NCBI RefSeq assembly: GCF_002531755.2
Contig: NZ_CP034998.1
Location: 868,001 to 932,000, forward strand
Source of the DNA: Rhizobium acidisoli
Lineage (GTDB): Bacteria; Pseudomonadota; Alphaproteobacteria; Rhizobiales; Rhizobiaceae
Direction of reading: 5' to 3'
DNA length: 64,000 bases
Part shown: positions 19,303 to 27,641 of the stretch, in pieces
Layout of the letters: each line of letters begins with the position of its first letter
How positions within the stretch are numbered: position 1 is the stretch's first letter
Program-made: the position numbers and the translations under genes
Notes under the pieces: model-generated
Told to the model about the DNA's origin: nothing
Seen by the model: only the letters and a program-made list of their open reading frames with translations
The model's database searches: none

Positions 19303-20517
19303 ATGGTTGAGTTGCCCCGCAAGGATGTATTCGACACGGCCCGGCAGGCCGATGGCGCGCCTGCGGCCGAAGCGCCAAGCGCCCCGGTAGCCGAAGCGGC
19401 TGTCGTCGAAGCCCCAGCCGCGGCCGCGCCGAAGAAAACCGGCCGCAAGATCGTCAAGCGCGCGGTCATCGCCGCAGCACTGCTTGCCGGCGTCGGTTTA
19501 TCAGGCGATTTCGGCTACCGCTACTGGACGGTCGGCCGCTTCATCGAATCCACCGACGATGCCTATGTGAAGGCCGATTACACCACCGTCGCCCCGAAGG
19601 TCGCCGGCTATATCAGACAGGTGCTGGTCAATGACAACGACCCGGTCAAATCAGGCCAGGTTCTTGCCCGCATCGACGACCGCGACTTCCAGGCCGCATT
19701 GTCGCAGGCGAGGGCCGCCGTGAAGGCGGCCGATGCCGCGATCGCCAATATCGACGCCCAGATCGCTTTGCAGCAGTCGGTGATCGGCCAGGCCAAGGCG
19801 ACGATCGATGCCTCGCAGGCCTCGCTCGATTTTGCCGTTTCCGACGCCGCCCGCTCGGCCCGGCTGATCACCAGCGGCGCCGGCACGCAATCGCGCGCCG
19901 AACAGAGCCAGTCGGCCCGCGACCAGGCCGCCGCCGCGGTCGAGCGCGACCGGGCAGCCCTCGTCGCGGCCGAGAACAAGGTGCCGGTCTTTCAAACGCA
20001 GCGCCAGCAGGCGATTGCCGAGCGCGACCGGGCGGCAGCCGCCGCCCAGCAGGCCGAACTCAACCTGTCCTATACTGATATCGTCGCCGCCGTCGACGGC
20101 ACGGTCGGCGCCCGTTCGATCCGCGTCGGCCAGTATGTCACCTCGGGCACGCAGCTGATGGCCGTCGTGCCGCTGCATGCCGTCTATGTCGTCGCCAATT
20201 TCAAGGAAACGCAGCTGACCCGTGTCCGCCCCGGCCAGCCGGTCGAGATCAAGGTCGACAGCTTTCCCGACATGGCGATCAAAGGCCATGTCGACAGTGT
20301 TTCGCCGGCGAGCGGCCTCGAATTCTCGCTGCTGCCGCCGGACAACGCCACCGGCAACTTCACCAAGATCGTCCAGCGCATCCCGGTCAAGATCGTCATC
20401 GACGACGAGGCGTTGAGCGGACTGTTGCGCTCCGGCATGTCGGTCGAACCCGAAATCGATACCAAGGCTGCAGAGACCTCTCTGGCCGAGGAAGGATTAT
20501 CCCGGCACGCCGGATAG
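19303..20517 (+). CDS. HlyD/EmrA-type membrane fusion protein
   Basis: 404 residues. An Ala/Pro-rich cytoplasmic N-terminus (about 1-45) is followed by one transmembrane helix (KRAVIAAALLAGVGLSGDFGYRYW), the lipoyl half-motif DDAYVKADYTTVAPKVAGYI, a long Ala/Gln/Asp-rich coiled coil (about 120-250), and the second lipoyl half and beta-barrel (VDGTVGARSIRVGQYVTSGTQLM). This is the periplasmic adaptor of a tripartite efflux pump and pairs with the MFS gene at 20592. No outer-membrane channel gene is nearby, so a shared TolC is presumed. Confidence 0.92.
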   Translation: MVELPRKDVFDTARQADGAPAAEAPSAPVAEAAVVEAPAAAAPKKTGRKIVKRAVIAAALLAGVGLSGDFGYRYWTVGRFIESTDDAYVKADYTTVAPKVAGYIRQVLVNDNDPVKSGQVLARIDDRDFQAALSQARAAVKAADAAIANIDAQIALQQSVIGQAKATIDASQASLDFAVSDAARSARLITSGAGTQSRAEQSQSARDQAAAAVERDRAALVAAENKVPVFQTQRQQAIAERDRAAAAAQQAELNLSYTDIVAAVDGTVGARSIRVGQYVTSGTQLMAVVPLHAVYVVANFKETQLTRVRPGQPVEIKVDSFPDMAIKGHVDSVSPASGLEFSLLPPDNATGNFTKIVQRIPVKIVIDDEALSGLLRSGMSVEPEIDTKAAETSLAEEGLSRHAG

Positions 20518-20591
20518 CCCTTCCGCCGTTTCCAAATTCGTCCGAACCTCGTCATGAAAGGTTTTCCGCGAGAACCGGAAAGAGATCAGCC

Positions 20592-22202
20592 ATGGCCACT
20601 CTTCAGATCGCCGCAAACAGCAATTCGCTCACGCGCCCCGCCGCTACGGCGCCCGCCGCCATCAGCCCGGTCCGCATGTGGATGGCCGTCGTCGGCTCCA
20701 CCCTCGGCGCCTTCATGGCGGTCTTGAACATCCAGATCGTCAATGCCTCGCTGGCCGATATCCAGGGCGCCATCGGCGCCGGCAGCGATGACGGCGGTTG
20801 GATCTCGACCTCCTATCTGATCGCCGAGATCGTCGTCATTCCCTTGAGCGGCTGGCTGACGCGGGTCTTCTCGCTGCGTAACTATCTGCTCGTCAACGCC
20901 ATCCTCTTTTTGATCTTCTCCGTCGCCTGTGCCTTTGCGGCCAATCTGCAGCAGATGATCGTCCTGCGCGCCATTCAGGGCTTTTCCGGCGGCGTGCTGA
21001 TCCCGATGGCCTTCACCATCATCATCACCCTGCTGCCCAAGGCGAGGCAGCCGATCGGGCTGGCGCTCTTTGCCCTTTCGGCCACCTTCGCACCAGCCAT
21101 CGGCCCGACCATCGGCGGTTACCTCACCGAGAACTGGGGCTGGGAATATATCTTCTACGTCAATCTGGTGCCCGGCGCGCTGATGATCGGCTTGCTCTTT
21201 GCCTCGCTCGACCGGGCGCCGATGAACCTGAAGCTGCTCGCCAAGGGCGACTGGCCCGGCATCGTCACCATGGCGATTGGCTTGGCAGTCCTGCAGACGG
21301 TGCTGGAAGAGGGCAACAAGGAAGACTGGTTCGGCTCCGATTTCATCTTGCGCCTCACTGTTATCGCCGCCGTCTCGCTGACCCTGTTCATCGTGATCGA
21401 GCTGAAGACGGCCCATCCGCTCCTGAACCTGCGTCTGCTGGTGCGCCGCAATTTCGGCTTCGGCATCGTCGCCAACTTCCTGCTCGGCATCGCGCTTTAC
21501 GGCTCGGTCTTCGTGCTGCCAATCTATCTCACCCGTATCCAGGGTTATAATTCCGAGCAGATCGGCATGGTGCTCGCGTGGACCGGCATCCCGCAGCTGC
21601 TGCTGATCCCGCTGGTGCCGCGGCTCATGAAGCGTTTCGACCTCCGCCTGCTGATCGTCGTCGGCTTTGCCCTTTTTGCTGCCTCGAACTTCATGAACGT
21701 GCATATGACCGGCGATTATGCCAGCGACCAGCTGTTCTGGCCGAACATCGTGCGCGCCATCGGCCAGGCGCTGGTCTTCACGCCGCTTTCGGCGATCGCC
21801 ACCTCAGGCATCGAGCCGGAGAATGCCGGTTCGGCGTCGTCGCTGTTCAACATGATGCGCAATCTCGGCGGCGCGGTCGGCATTGCCTCGCTGCAGACCT
21901 TCCTGTCGAAGCGCGAACAGTTCCACTCGAACATCCTGACCAACTCGGTCTCCGTCTTCGAGGAAGCCACGCGTGATCGGGTCGCGAGACTCACGGCCTA
22001 TTTCATGAGCCACGGCGTCAGCGATCAGGCGCTCGCCGGCCACAAGGCCGTCGTCGCCATTGCGCTCAAAATACGCAAGCAGGCCAATATCATGGCCTTC
22101 AGCGACACCTTCTTCCTGCTCGGCGTCGCCCTGGTCGTCGCCCTGCTGGCAAGCCTGCTGCTCAGCAAACCCGGCCAGCTCTCCGGCGGCGGCGCTCACT
22201 AG
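20592..22202 (+). CDS. DHA2 family MFS efflux transporter (EmrB/QacA type)
   Basis: 536 residues with about 14 hydrophobic helices. DHA2 marks are AFMAVLNIQIVNASLADIQGA in helix 1, WISTSYLIAEIVVIPLSGWL, and the motif C region APAIGPTIGGYL. A proton-driven drug/toxin exporter in the inner membrane, working with the HlyD protein 74 bases upstream. The following cyclase gene starts only 21 bases after its stop, so all three are likely one transcript. Confidence 0.92.
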   Translation: MATLQIAANSNSLTRPAATAPAAISPVRMWMAVVGSTLGAFMAVLNIQIVNASLADIQGAIGAGSDDGGWISTSYLIAEIVVIPLSGWLTRVFSLRNYLLVNAILFLIFSVACAFAANLQQMIVLRAIQGFSGGVLIPMAFTIIITLLPKARQPIGLALFALSATFAPAIGPTIGGYLTENWGWEYIFYVNLVPGALMIGLLFASLDRAPMNLKLLAKGDWPGIVTMAIGLAVLQTVLEEGNKEDWFGSDFILRLTVIAAVSLTLFIVIELKTAHPLLNLRLLVRRNFGFGIVANFLLGIALYGSVFVLPIYLTRIQGYNSEQIGMVLAWTGIPQLLLIPLVPRLMKRFDLRLLIVVGFALFAASNFMNVHMTGDYASDQLFWPNIVRAIGQALVFTPLSAIATSGIEPENAGSASSLFNMMRNLGGAVGIASLQTFLSKREQFHSNILTNSVSVFEEATRDRVARLTAYFMSHGVSDQALAGHKAVVAIALKIRKQANIMAFSDTFFLLGVALVVALLASLLLSKPGQLSGGGAH

Positions 22203-22223
22203 AGTTTGAAGGAGGAGAACGCC

Positions 22224-23429
22224 ATGACATCAGCGATCCATGCCCCCGATCCCGCCCGGTTTCAGCCGAAGGCGGCCGGCAATGCCGTCAGCGCCGGCGC
22301 GCTGCTCTCGATCATCGAATGGCTCTCGGGCGACGAATGCCACGCGCTCGACGAAGCGGGCCTCGTCTCCGGCCTCGGCCGCAGGCTTCAGGCGCTTGGT
22401 CTGCCCGTCGACCGGCTGACCCTGCACCTGATGACGCTGCATCCCGAGTTCATCGGCCGCACCATCGCCTGGGCGCCGGGCGAGCCGGTCGAGATCCACG
22501 ACCGCGAACACGGTGCCCGGGTTGCGATTGCCAATACGCCGCTGCGCAAGGTCATGGACACCCGCGAACCGCTGGTCGTCGGCGCCGGCGAAAGTGTGCA
22601 TGGCCGCTGGCAGCACATCGATGTCTTTGCCGATCGCGGCCTGATGCAGCTCGTCATCGCGCCGCTCTGCAATGGCGACGGCCCGGTCAGCGCCGCCGTC
22701 TTCGGCACCAGGCGGCCAGGCGGCTTCAGCGCCTCCGAGCAGCAGCTGATCGAACGCATCCTGCCGGCGCTGCGCAACACCAGCGAACTGCGCATTCTTC
22801 GCCAGGTCGAGCTCAGCCTGCTCGACACCTATATCGGTCCGCTGACGGCGAGCCGGATTCTGGCCGGCCGCATCCGCCGCGGCGAGATCGAATCGATGCA
22901 AGCGGCGCTGCTGCTCTGCGATCTGCGCGGCTTTACCGAGCTGTCGAACCGGCTGCCCGGCAGCACGGTGCTTGGCCTGCTCAATGCCTATTTCGACAGG
23001 ATCGTGCCGGCGATCACCCGCGAAGGCGGCGAACTGCTGAAATTCATGGGTGACGCCGTGCTTGCCTTCTTCCCGGGTTACGATGCCGCCCATTCCTGCG
23101 GCGCCGCGCTGGCATCGGCCCGCGACATCCTCGATGAGATCGACCATTTCCAATATGAAGGCATCGGCGTGAAGGCCGGAATCGCGCTGCATTACGGCGA
23201 AGTCAGCTACGGCAATGTCGGCTCCGGCCGCCGCCTCGACTTCACGCTGATCGGCGGCGACGTCAATCTGGTCAGCCGCATCCAGACCGCCTGCAGCGAA
23301 TTGGGCGAGCCCGTGCTGATGTCGGCGCCGTTCTGCGAAGAGGCCGGGGCAGGGGATGCCGTCTCCGTCGGGGCGCATCGGCTGAAAGGTTTCGCCGAGC
23401 CGGTGGAGCTGTTTACGATCGCAAGGTAG
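22224..23429 (+). CDS. Class III adenylate/guanylate cyclase with N-terminal sensor-like domain
   Basis: 401 residues from ATG 22224, behind GGAGGAG; the frame opens at 22206 with no ribosome site. Residues 1-190 form a domain of unassigned type with GAF-like features. The class III catalytic domain (about 230-400) has both metal aspartates (LLLCDLRGFTELS and KFMGDAVLAFFPG) and the transition-state segment RRLDFTLIGGDVNLVSRIQ. Lys before FMGD and Asp in RLDFTLIG fit adenylate rather than guanylate specificity. It would make cAMP in the cytoplasm. Its position, 21 bases after the efflux permease, suggests shared expression under the LysR regulator. Confidence 0.88.
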   Translation: MTSAIHAPDPARFQPKAAGNAVSAGALLSIIEWLSGDECHALDEAGLVSGLGRRLQALGLPVDRLTLHLMTLHPEFIGRTIAWAPGEPVEIHDREHGARVAIANTPLRKVMDTREPLVVGAGESVHGRWQHIDVFADRGLMQLVIAPLCNGDGPVSAAVFGTRRPGGFSASEQQLIERILPALRNTSELRILRQVELSLLDTYIGPLTASRILAGRIRRGEIESMQAALLLCDLRGFTELSNRLPGSTVLGLLNAYFDRIVPAITREGGELLKFMGDAVLAFFPGYDAAHSCGAALASARDILDEIDHFQYEGIGVKAGIALHYGEVSYGNVGSGRRLDFTLIGGDVNLVSRIQTACSELGEPVLMSAPFCEEAGAGDAVSVGAHRLKGFAEPVELFTIAR

Positions 23430-23442
23430 GTGCGCGCGGTAG

Positions 23443-23612
23443 CACCCCCCTCTGCCCTGCCGGGCATCTCCCCCACAAGGGGGGAGATTGGCAGGAGGTT
23501 ATGCCTCGCCCAAAATCTACGATTGATGTCAGGGGTGTTGGTTGGGGAAGCCGTCGCGCCCATCCGATCTCCCCACTTGTGGGGGAGATGCCCGGCAGGG
23601 CAGAGGGGGGTG
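23443..23612. mobile_element. MITE-like 170-bp element with 46-bp terminal inverted repeats
   Basis: The left end 23443-23488 (starting CACCCCCCTCTGCCCTGCCG) and the reverse complement of the right end 23567-23612 match at 45 of 46 positions. The interior (about 78 bp) contains GTTGGGGAAGCC, which recurs in the second copy at 52579-52784 in opposite orientation. No ORF is inside. Consistent with a non-autonomous, hairpin-forming element; target-site duplication is not clear. Confidence 0.6.
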
Positions 23613-23682
23613 CCACACACCTTACCCTTCCCATATCTTTCCGCCATAGTGCCCGCGAATCCCACAACAGAGGAAGAACCCC

Positions 23683-24516
23683 ATGACCGTGCTGTCCGAT
23701 GAACAAGGCGAGATCATCCGTGAGCTGGGCGTCGCCGCCGAGATCGATCCCGAGCGTGAGATCGAGCGACGAACCGAATTCCTCAAGGATTATCTCGTGG
23801 CCTCGGGCATGCGCGGCTATGTCCTCGGCATCAGCGGCGGCGTCGATTCGCTGACGGCGGCGCTGATTGCCCAGAAGGCGGTGCGTGAGCTGCGCGACAG
23901 CGGCCATGCGGCGGAGTTCATTGCCGTGCGCCTTCCCTATGGCGTCCAGGCGGATGAGGCCGATGCCGAGCGGGCGCTCGCGACAATCGGCGCCGACCGC
24001 TCGATGGTGGTCAACATCAAGGCGGCGGCGGATGCGATGCTGGCGGCCGCTCAGAACGGCGGTCTTGCCTTTGCCGATGCCGGCCGGCAGGATTTCATCC
24101 TCGGCAACATCAAGGCCCGCCAGCGCATGATTGCCCAGTTCGCCCTTGCCGGCGCGCTCGGCAGCCTTGTCATCGGCACTGACCATGCCGCCGAGGCGGT
24201 GATGGGCTTCTTCACCAAATTCGGCGATGGCGCCGCCGATATTCTGCCACTCGCCGGCCTCAACAAGCGCCGCGTCTGCCTGTTGGCAAAGCGGCTCGGC
24301 GCCCCTGATGAGCTGGTCTTCAAAGTTCCCACAGCCGATCTCGAGGACCAGCGGCCGCTGCGCCCCGACGAGGAGGCCTATGGCGTCAGCTATGACGAGA
24401 TCGACGATTTCCTCGAAGGCAAGCCTGTCGGCGAGATCGCCCGCCGCCGCATCCTTGCCGCCTATCGCGCCACCGCCCACAAGCGCGCTTTGCCGGTGGC
24501 CGTCAACGCCCTCTGA
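23683..24516 (+). CDS. nadE: NAD(+) synthase
   Basis: 277 residues, the size of ammonia-dependent NadE. The PP-loop ATP motif SGGVDSL is at 51-57. Other family blocks are RLPYGVQADEADAERAL, GNIKARQRMIAQFALA, GTDHAAEAVMGFFTKFGDGAADILPLAGLNKR and DLEDQRPLRPDEEAYGVSYDEID. It amidates nicotinic acid adenine dinucleotide to NAD+, the last step of NAD synthesis. There is no N-terminal nitrilase domain, so ammonia rather than glutamine is the likely nitrogen donor; rhizobia usually also carry a glutamine-dependent form. GAGGAAGA precedes the ATG. Confidence 0.93.
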   Translation: MTVLSDEQGEIIRELGVAAEIDPEREIERRTEFLKDYLVASGMRGYVLGISGGVDSLTAALIAQKAVRELRDSGHAAEFIAVRLPYGVQADEADAERALATIGADRSMVVNIKAAADAMLAAAQNGGLAFADAGRQDFILGNIKARQRMIAQFALAGALGSLVIGTDHAAEAVMGFFTKFGDGAADILPLAGLNKRRVCLLAKRLGAPDELVFKVPTADLEDQRPLRPDEEAYGVSYDEIDDFLEGKPVGEIARRRILAAYRATAHKRALPVAVNAL

Positions 24517-24528
24517 GGGCAGTCGACG

Positions 24529-25212
24529 TTACGGCCGCACCGGCGAGCCGGTCCGGCCTGCCGAGGCGAGATAGGCCTGCGGCGCGAAATAGACGCCGTC
24601 CGCGTCGAAGGCCTCGAGCTCTTCGGCCTGCAGCGCTTCGTGCACCTTCGGGCGTGCCGCCACGCGGGCCATGAAGCCGTGCAAGCCCGGCCATTGCTGA
24701 AGATCGATGCCGGTCCAGGGCGACCAGTTCAGGCAGACGAAGAGATAGGCATCCGCCACCGTGAAGGCCTCGCCGGTGAGATAGGGACCGGCGAGGCGAC
24801 CGTCCAGCCAGGCGAGCCGCTTCGATATCAGCGCCCGGATTTGCTCGTGCACGCTTGAGTAAAGCGGGTTGAACAACAGCACCATCGGCTTGTGCAGCTC
24901 GGCGGTGATGAAATTCAGATAGGATTGCACCTCGTTGCGCTTGAGGTTGCCGACCTCGGGCAGCATGGCCGATCCTTGCGGCACACTGTCGGCAAGGAAC
25001 TGCACGATCGCCGGTCCCTCGGTCAGCACCTTGCCATCGTCGAGCATCAATGCCGGCACGTAGCCGTTGCCGTTGATGGCGAGATAATCCTTGCCGTCGC
25101 TTGTTCTGTGGGTCTGCCTGTCGACCTGGACGAGTTCGATGTCGAGCCCCAGCTCCCGGCAGACGATATGCGGCGAAAGCGAGCATGCGGCGGCGTGCAT
25201 ATAGAGTTTCAT
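24529..25212 (-). CDS. Glutathione S-transferase
   Basis: 227 residues from ATG 25212 (MKLYMHAAACSLSPHIVCRELG), the canonical GST beta-1/alpha-1 start; a frame extending to 25380 is not homologous. The thioredoxin-like domain (1-80) includes GYVPALMLDDGKVLTEGPAIVQFLAD (cis-Pro and the SNAIL-equivalent glutathione site). The all-helical C-terminal domain contains TGEAFTVADAYLFVCLNW. Beta-class-like, with Cys10 near the active site. It is divergent from a TetR gene, sharing a 56-bp region with a 16-bp inverted repeat, so it is probably induced by a toxic electrophile via that regulator. Confidence 0.9.
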   Translation of the reverse strand: MKLYMHAAACSLSPHIVCRELGLDIELVQVDRQTHRTSDGKDYLAINGNGYVPALMLDDGKVLTEGPAIVQFLADSVPQGSAMLPEVGNLKRNEVQSYLNFITAELHKPMVLLFNPLYSSVHEQIRALISKRLAWLDGRLAGPYLTGEAFTVADAYLFVCLNWSPWTGIDLQQWPGLHGFMARVAARPKVHEALQAEELEAFDADGVYFAPQAYLASAGRTGSPVRP

Positions 25213-25266
25213 GACAGGCTTCCTTCTGATGAGGCGGGCGATGCCGCCGTTAATGGCGTTGAACAT

Positions 25267-25322
25267 CTGTACTGTTTCGCATAAAATAACCCTCGTCAAG
25301 AATTTAATGCGAACCGGTACAG
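25267..25322. promoter_or_regulatory. Candidate TetR operator (16-bp inverted repeat)
   Basis: CTGTACTGTTTCGCAT (25267-25282) and ATGCGAACCGGTACAG (25307-25322) are inverted repeats matching at 14 of 16 positions with a 24-bp spacer. The right arm ends 3 bases before the TetR start codon, so binding would block translation initiation and transcription of the regulator itself. Confidence 0.6.
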
Positions 25323-25325
25323 AAT

Positions 25326-25937
25326 ATGAAGGACGAGAAGAAACGCGGTCGCCCACGGGCTTTCGACGCCAAGGCGGCACTCGGCAAGGCGCGCGACGTT
25401 TTCTGGGACAGGGGCTTTGCGGCTGCCTCGCTCGACAATCTGAGTGCTGCGACCAACCTCAACCGCCCGAGCCTTTACGGGGCTTTCGGCGACAAGGAGG
25501 ATCTCTATCTCGATACGCTGGAGGGCTATCGGCAGGACGGCATGGATGCGCTGGCAGAGGCGCTCGATCCGTCACTTCAGCTGCGCGACAATCTCGCCCG
25601 CGTCTATGAGAGCGCGCTTTCGATCTATCTGCATGGTGAAACCGCCGCCCGCGGCTGTTTCCTGATCGGCACGGCAACGGCCGAGGCGATCCAGCATGAG
25701 CGCGTCCGCGAGGTGCTCGGCCGCAGCCTCAACGATTTCGACGGCGAGATCGAAAAGCGCATGCGCCTTGCCGTCGAAAGCGGCGAGCTTCCCGAGGGCG
25801 CCGATCCGCAGATGATGGCGAGGCTCGCCTCAGCCGTCATGCATTCGCTTGCCGTGCGCGCCCGCGCCGGTGACAGCCGCGAGACGCTGGAAGCGATCGC
25901 CCGCTCGGGCGTCGAGCTGATCTGCGGACGGCGCTAA
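25326..25937 (+). CDS. TetR/AcrR family transcriptional regulator
   Basis: 203 residues. N-terminal HTH: RGRPRAFDAKAALGKARDVFWDRGFAAASLDNLSAATNLNRPSLYGAFGDKEDLY fits TetR helices 1-4 in order. The C-terminal domain (about 75-203) contains ARGCFLIGTATAEA, as in TetR_C-type regulators of quinone/electrophile resistance. Divergent from the GST gene; convergent with, and overlapping by 3-4 bases, the MFS gene ending at 25934. Likely an autorepressor controlling the GST and possibly other targets. Confidence 0.92.
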   Translation: MKDEKKRGRPRAFDAKAALGKARDVFWDRGFAAASLDNLSAATNLNRPSLYGAFGDKEDLYLDTLEGYRQDGMDALAEALDPSLQLRDNLARVYESALSIYLHGETAARGCFLIGTATAEAIQHERVREVLGRSLNDFDGEIEKRMRLAVESGELPEGADPQMMARLASAVMHSLAVRARAGDSRETLEAIARSGVELICGRR

Positions 25938-27175
25938 TCCAGGTGGGATGTCTGCTTATCTGTTGGCCTCACCAGCCAGGCATAGGCAGCACCGGCGACA
26001 AGCAGCACCGAGGTGCCGAGGAAAACCGCCCGCATGCCGATATGCCCGCCGACGAAGCCGCCGAGGATCGGGCCGGCCACCTGGCCGACATATTGCGAGG
26101 AGATGGAAAACCCGAGAATGCTGCCGGCCGCACTGTCCGGCACGCTGTGACGGATGACGGCGGCGATGCAAGGCAGCAGCCCGCCGAGGGCCGCGCCCAT
26201 CAGGAAACGCAGGATGATCAGCTGCCAGGCGCTGGTGACGAAGGCCTGCGGGATCAGCAGCAGCCCGGCGACGGCGAGCGCGCCTGAAATCACCGGCCAA
26301 TGGCCGATCCTGTCGGCAAGCTTGCCGAGCCATGAGGCCGAAAGAATGCTGCCGAGGGCGGCCGCCGACATGACGATGCCGGAGATCATCGTCACCGCAT
26401 CGGCGGCCGGCACGATCTGCGCGACATAGACGGTGATGATCGGCTCGATCGACATATTGGCGAACATCAACAGCATGCCGGTCGCCAGCATGGCGATGAC
26501 AGGCCGTTTGTCGGCGATGGATTTCCAGCCGCCGCTTGCCTTGGCCGCCTGTTTGCGGGCCGGCGATTTTTCCTCTTTGATCAAAAAGGTCGTGGCGAGA
26601 AAGGCGAAGAAGATCATCGCCCCGGCGGAAAGAAAGGTGCCGCGGATGCCGATGATGGGCGGCAGCACGCCCCCGATCAGCGGCCCGACGAGATTGCCGG
26701 CCATGATGCCGGAGGAGAGAAGGCCGAGCGCCCAGGCCGAGCGGTCTTTCGGCGTCTGCGTCGCCACCAGCACCATCGAGCCGGAGGAATAACCGCCGGC
26801 AAGCCCGACAAAGAGGCGCAGCGCCACCAGCTGCCAGATATTGCCGGCCATGCCCATCAGCGAGATCGCCAGCGTCATGCCGAGGCTCGCGCGCACCAGC
26901 ATCAGCTTGCGCCCGTAAATATCGCCGAGCCGCCCCCAGAGCGGCGCGACCAGAGCCGCAGCCAGAAAGGTGGCGCCATAGGCGATACCAGACCATTGCA
27001 CGATTGCCGCATGATCGCTGACGCCGAGCTCCTCGACATAAAGCGGCAGGAAAGGCAGCAGCAGCGTCATCGCCACGATGGTGGTGAAGGAGCCGATCAG
27101 CGAGATCGCCAGATTGCGCTTCCAGTAGATCGAGCCTGCGCTCACGCTCGCCGCGTCCAATTGCGTATCGGTCAT
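25934..27175 (-). CDS. MFS multidrug/tetracycline-type transporter
   Basis: 413 residues, 12 predicted helices. The MFS motif A is in loop 2-3 (PLWGRLGDIYGRKLMLVRA) and again in the second half (SWLGKLADRIGHWPV). Helix 5 motif GNLVGPLIGGVLPPIIGIRG marks a drug:H+ antiporter. Short cytoplasmic N-terminus and a polar tail. Divergent from the NTF2-like gene at 27291 with a 17-bp palindrome between them. The exported compound is unknown. Confidence 0.9.
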   Translation of the reverse strand: MTDTQLDAASVSAGSIYWKRNLAISLIGSFTTIVAMTLLLPFLPLYVEELGVSDHAAIVQWSGIAYGATFLAAALVAPLWGRLGDIYGRKLMLVRASLGMTLAISLMGMAGNIWQLVALRLFVGLAGGYSSGSMVLVATQTPKDRSAWALGLLSSGIMAGNLVGPLIGGVLPPIIGIRGTFLSAGAMIFFAFLATTFLIKEEKSPARKQAAKASGGWKSIADKRPVIAMLATGMLLMFANMSIEPIITVYVAQIVPAADAVTMISGIVMSAAALGSILSASWLGKLADRIGHWPVISGALAVAGLLLIPQAFVTSAWQLIILRFLMGAALGGLLPCIAAVIRHSVPDSAAGSILGFSISSQYVGQVAGPILGGFVGGHIGMRAVFLGTSVLLVAGAAYAWLVRPTDKQTSHLD

Positions 27176-27252
27176 TCCTTGCCTCGGCGTCGATCATGAA
27201 GGCGCGATTGCGCCGAAACTGGATCATCTCGGGTAAAAGTGCTAGATATACT

Positions 27253-27269
27253 GATTGCATGATGCAATC
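27253..27269. promoter_or_regulatory. 17-bp palindrome between divergent MFS and NTF2-like genes
   Basis: GATTGCATgATGCAATC is perfectly symmetric around base 27261, with 8-bp arms, and lies 21 bases before the ATG at 27291. It is a likely operator for an unlinked regulator. Confidence 0.5.
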
Positions 27270-27290
27270 GGTTAATCGGAGGATATTGCC

Positions 27291-27632
27291 ATGAACGATA
27301 TGCGCACGAGGCAGCAGACCGTCCGCGATCTCTACGCCGCCTATCTGGAAGACCGCAAGGATAAAGTCATCGCTATGCTGACGGAGGATTTCACCTTCTC
27401 CAGCCCGCGTGACGACCATATCGACCGGGCGGCCTATTTCGAGCGCTGCTGGCCGAAGCAGCCGTTCTTCCGCGCCATCCACATCGAATTCCTGGCGGTC
27501 GACGGCGACGAGGCAGCCGTGCGGTACCGCGCCGAAAAACTGGAAGGCGGAAGCTTCGCCAACATGGAGAGCCTGCGCTTCCGCGGTGAGAAGATTGCCT
27601 CCGTAGAGGTCTATTTCGGCCGAAATCTGTAG
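27291..27632 (+). CDS. NTF2-like (SnoaL-type) nuclear transport factor 2 family protein
   Basis: 113 residues: TRQQTVRDLYAAYLEDRKDKVIAMLTEDFTFSSPRDDHIDRAAYFERCWP is the typical cone-shaped NTF2 start, followed by beta strands (IHIEFLAVDGDEAAVRYRAEKLEGGSFANMESLRFRGEKIASVEVYFG). A small one-domain protein; members are isomerases, hydrolases or ligand binders. GGAGGAT precedes the ATG. Function not predictable. Confidence 0.85.
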   Translation: MNDMRTRQQTVRDLYAAYLEDRKDKVIAMLTEDFTFSSPRDDHIDRAAYFERCWPKQPFFRAIHIEFLAVDGDEAAVRYRAEKLEGGSFANMESLRFRGEKIASVEVYFGRNL

Positions 27633-27641
27633 TCCGGGCCT

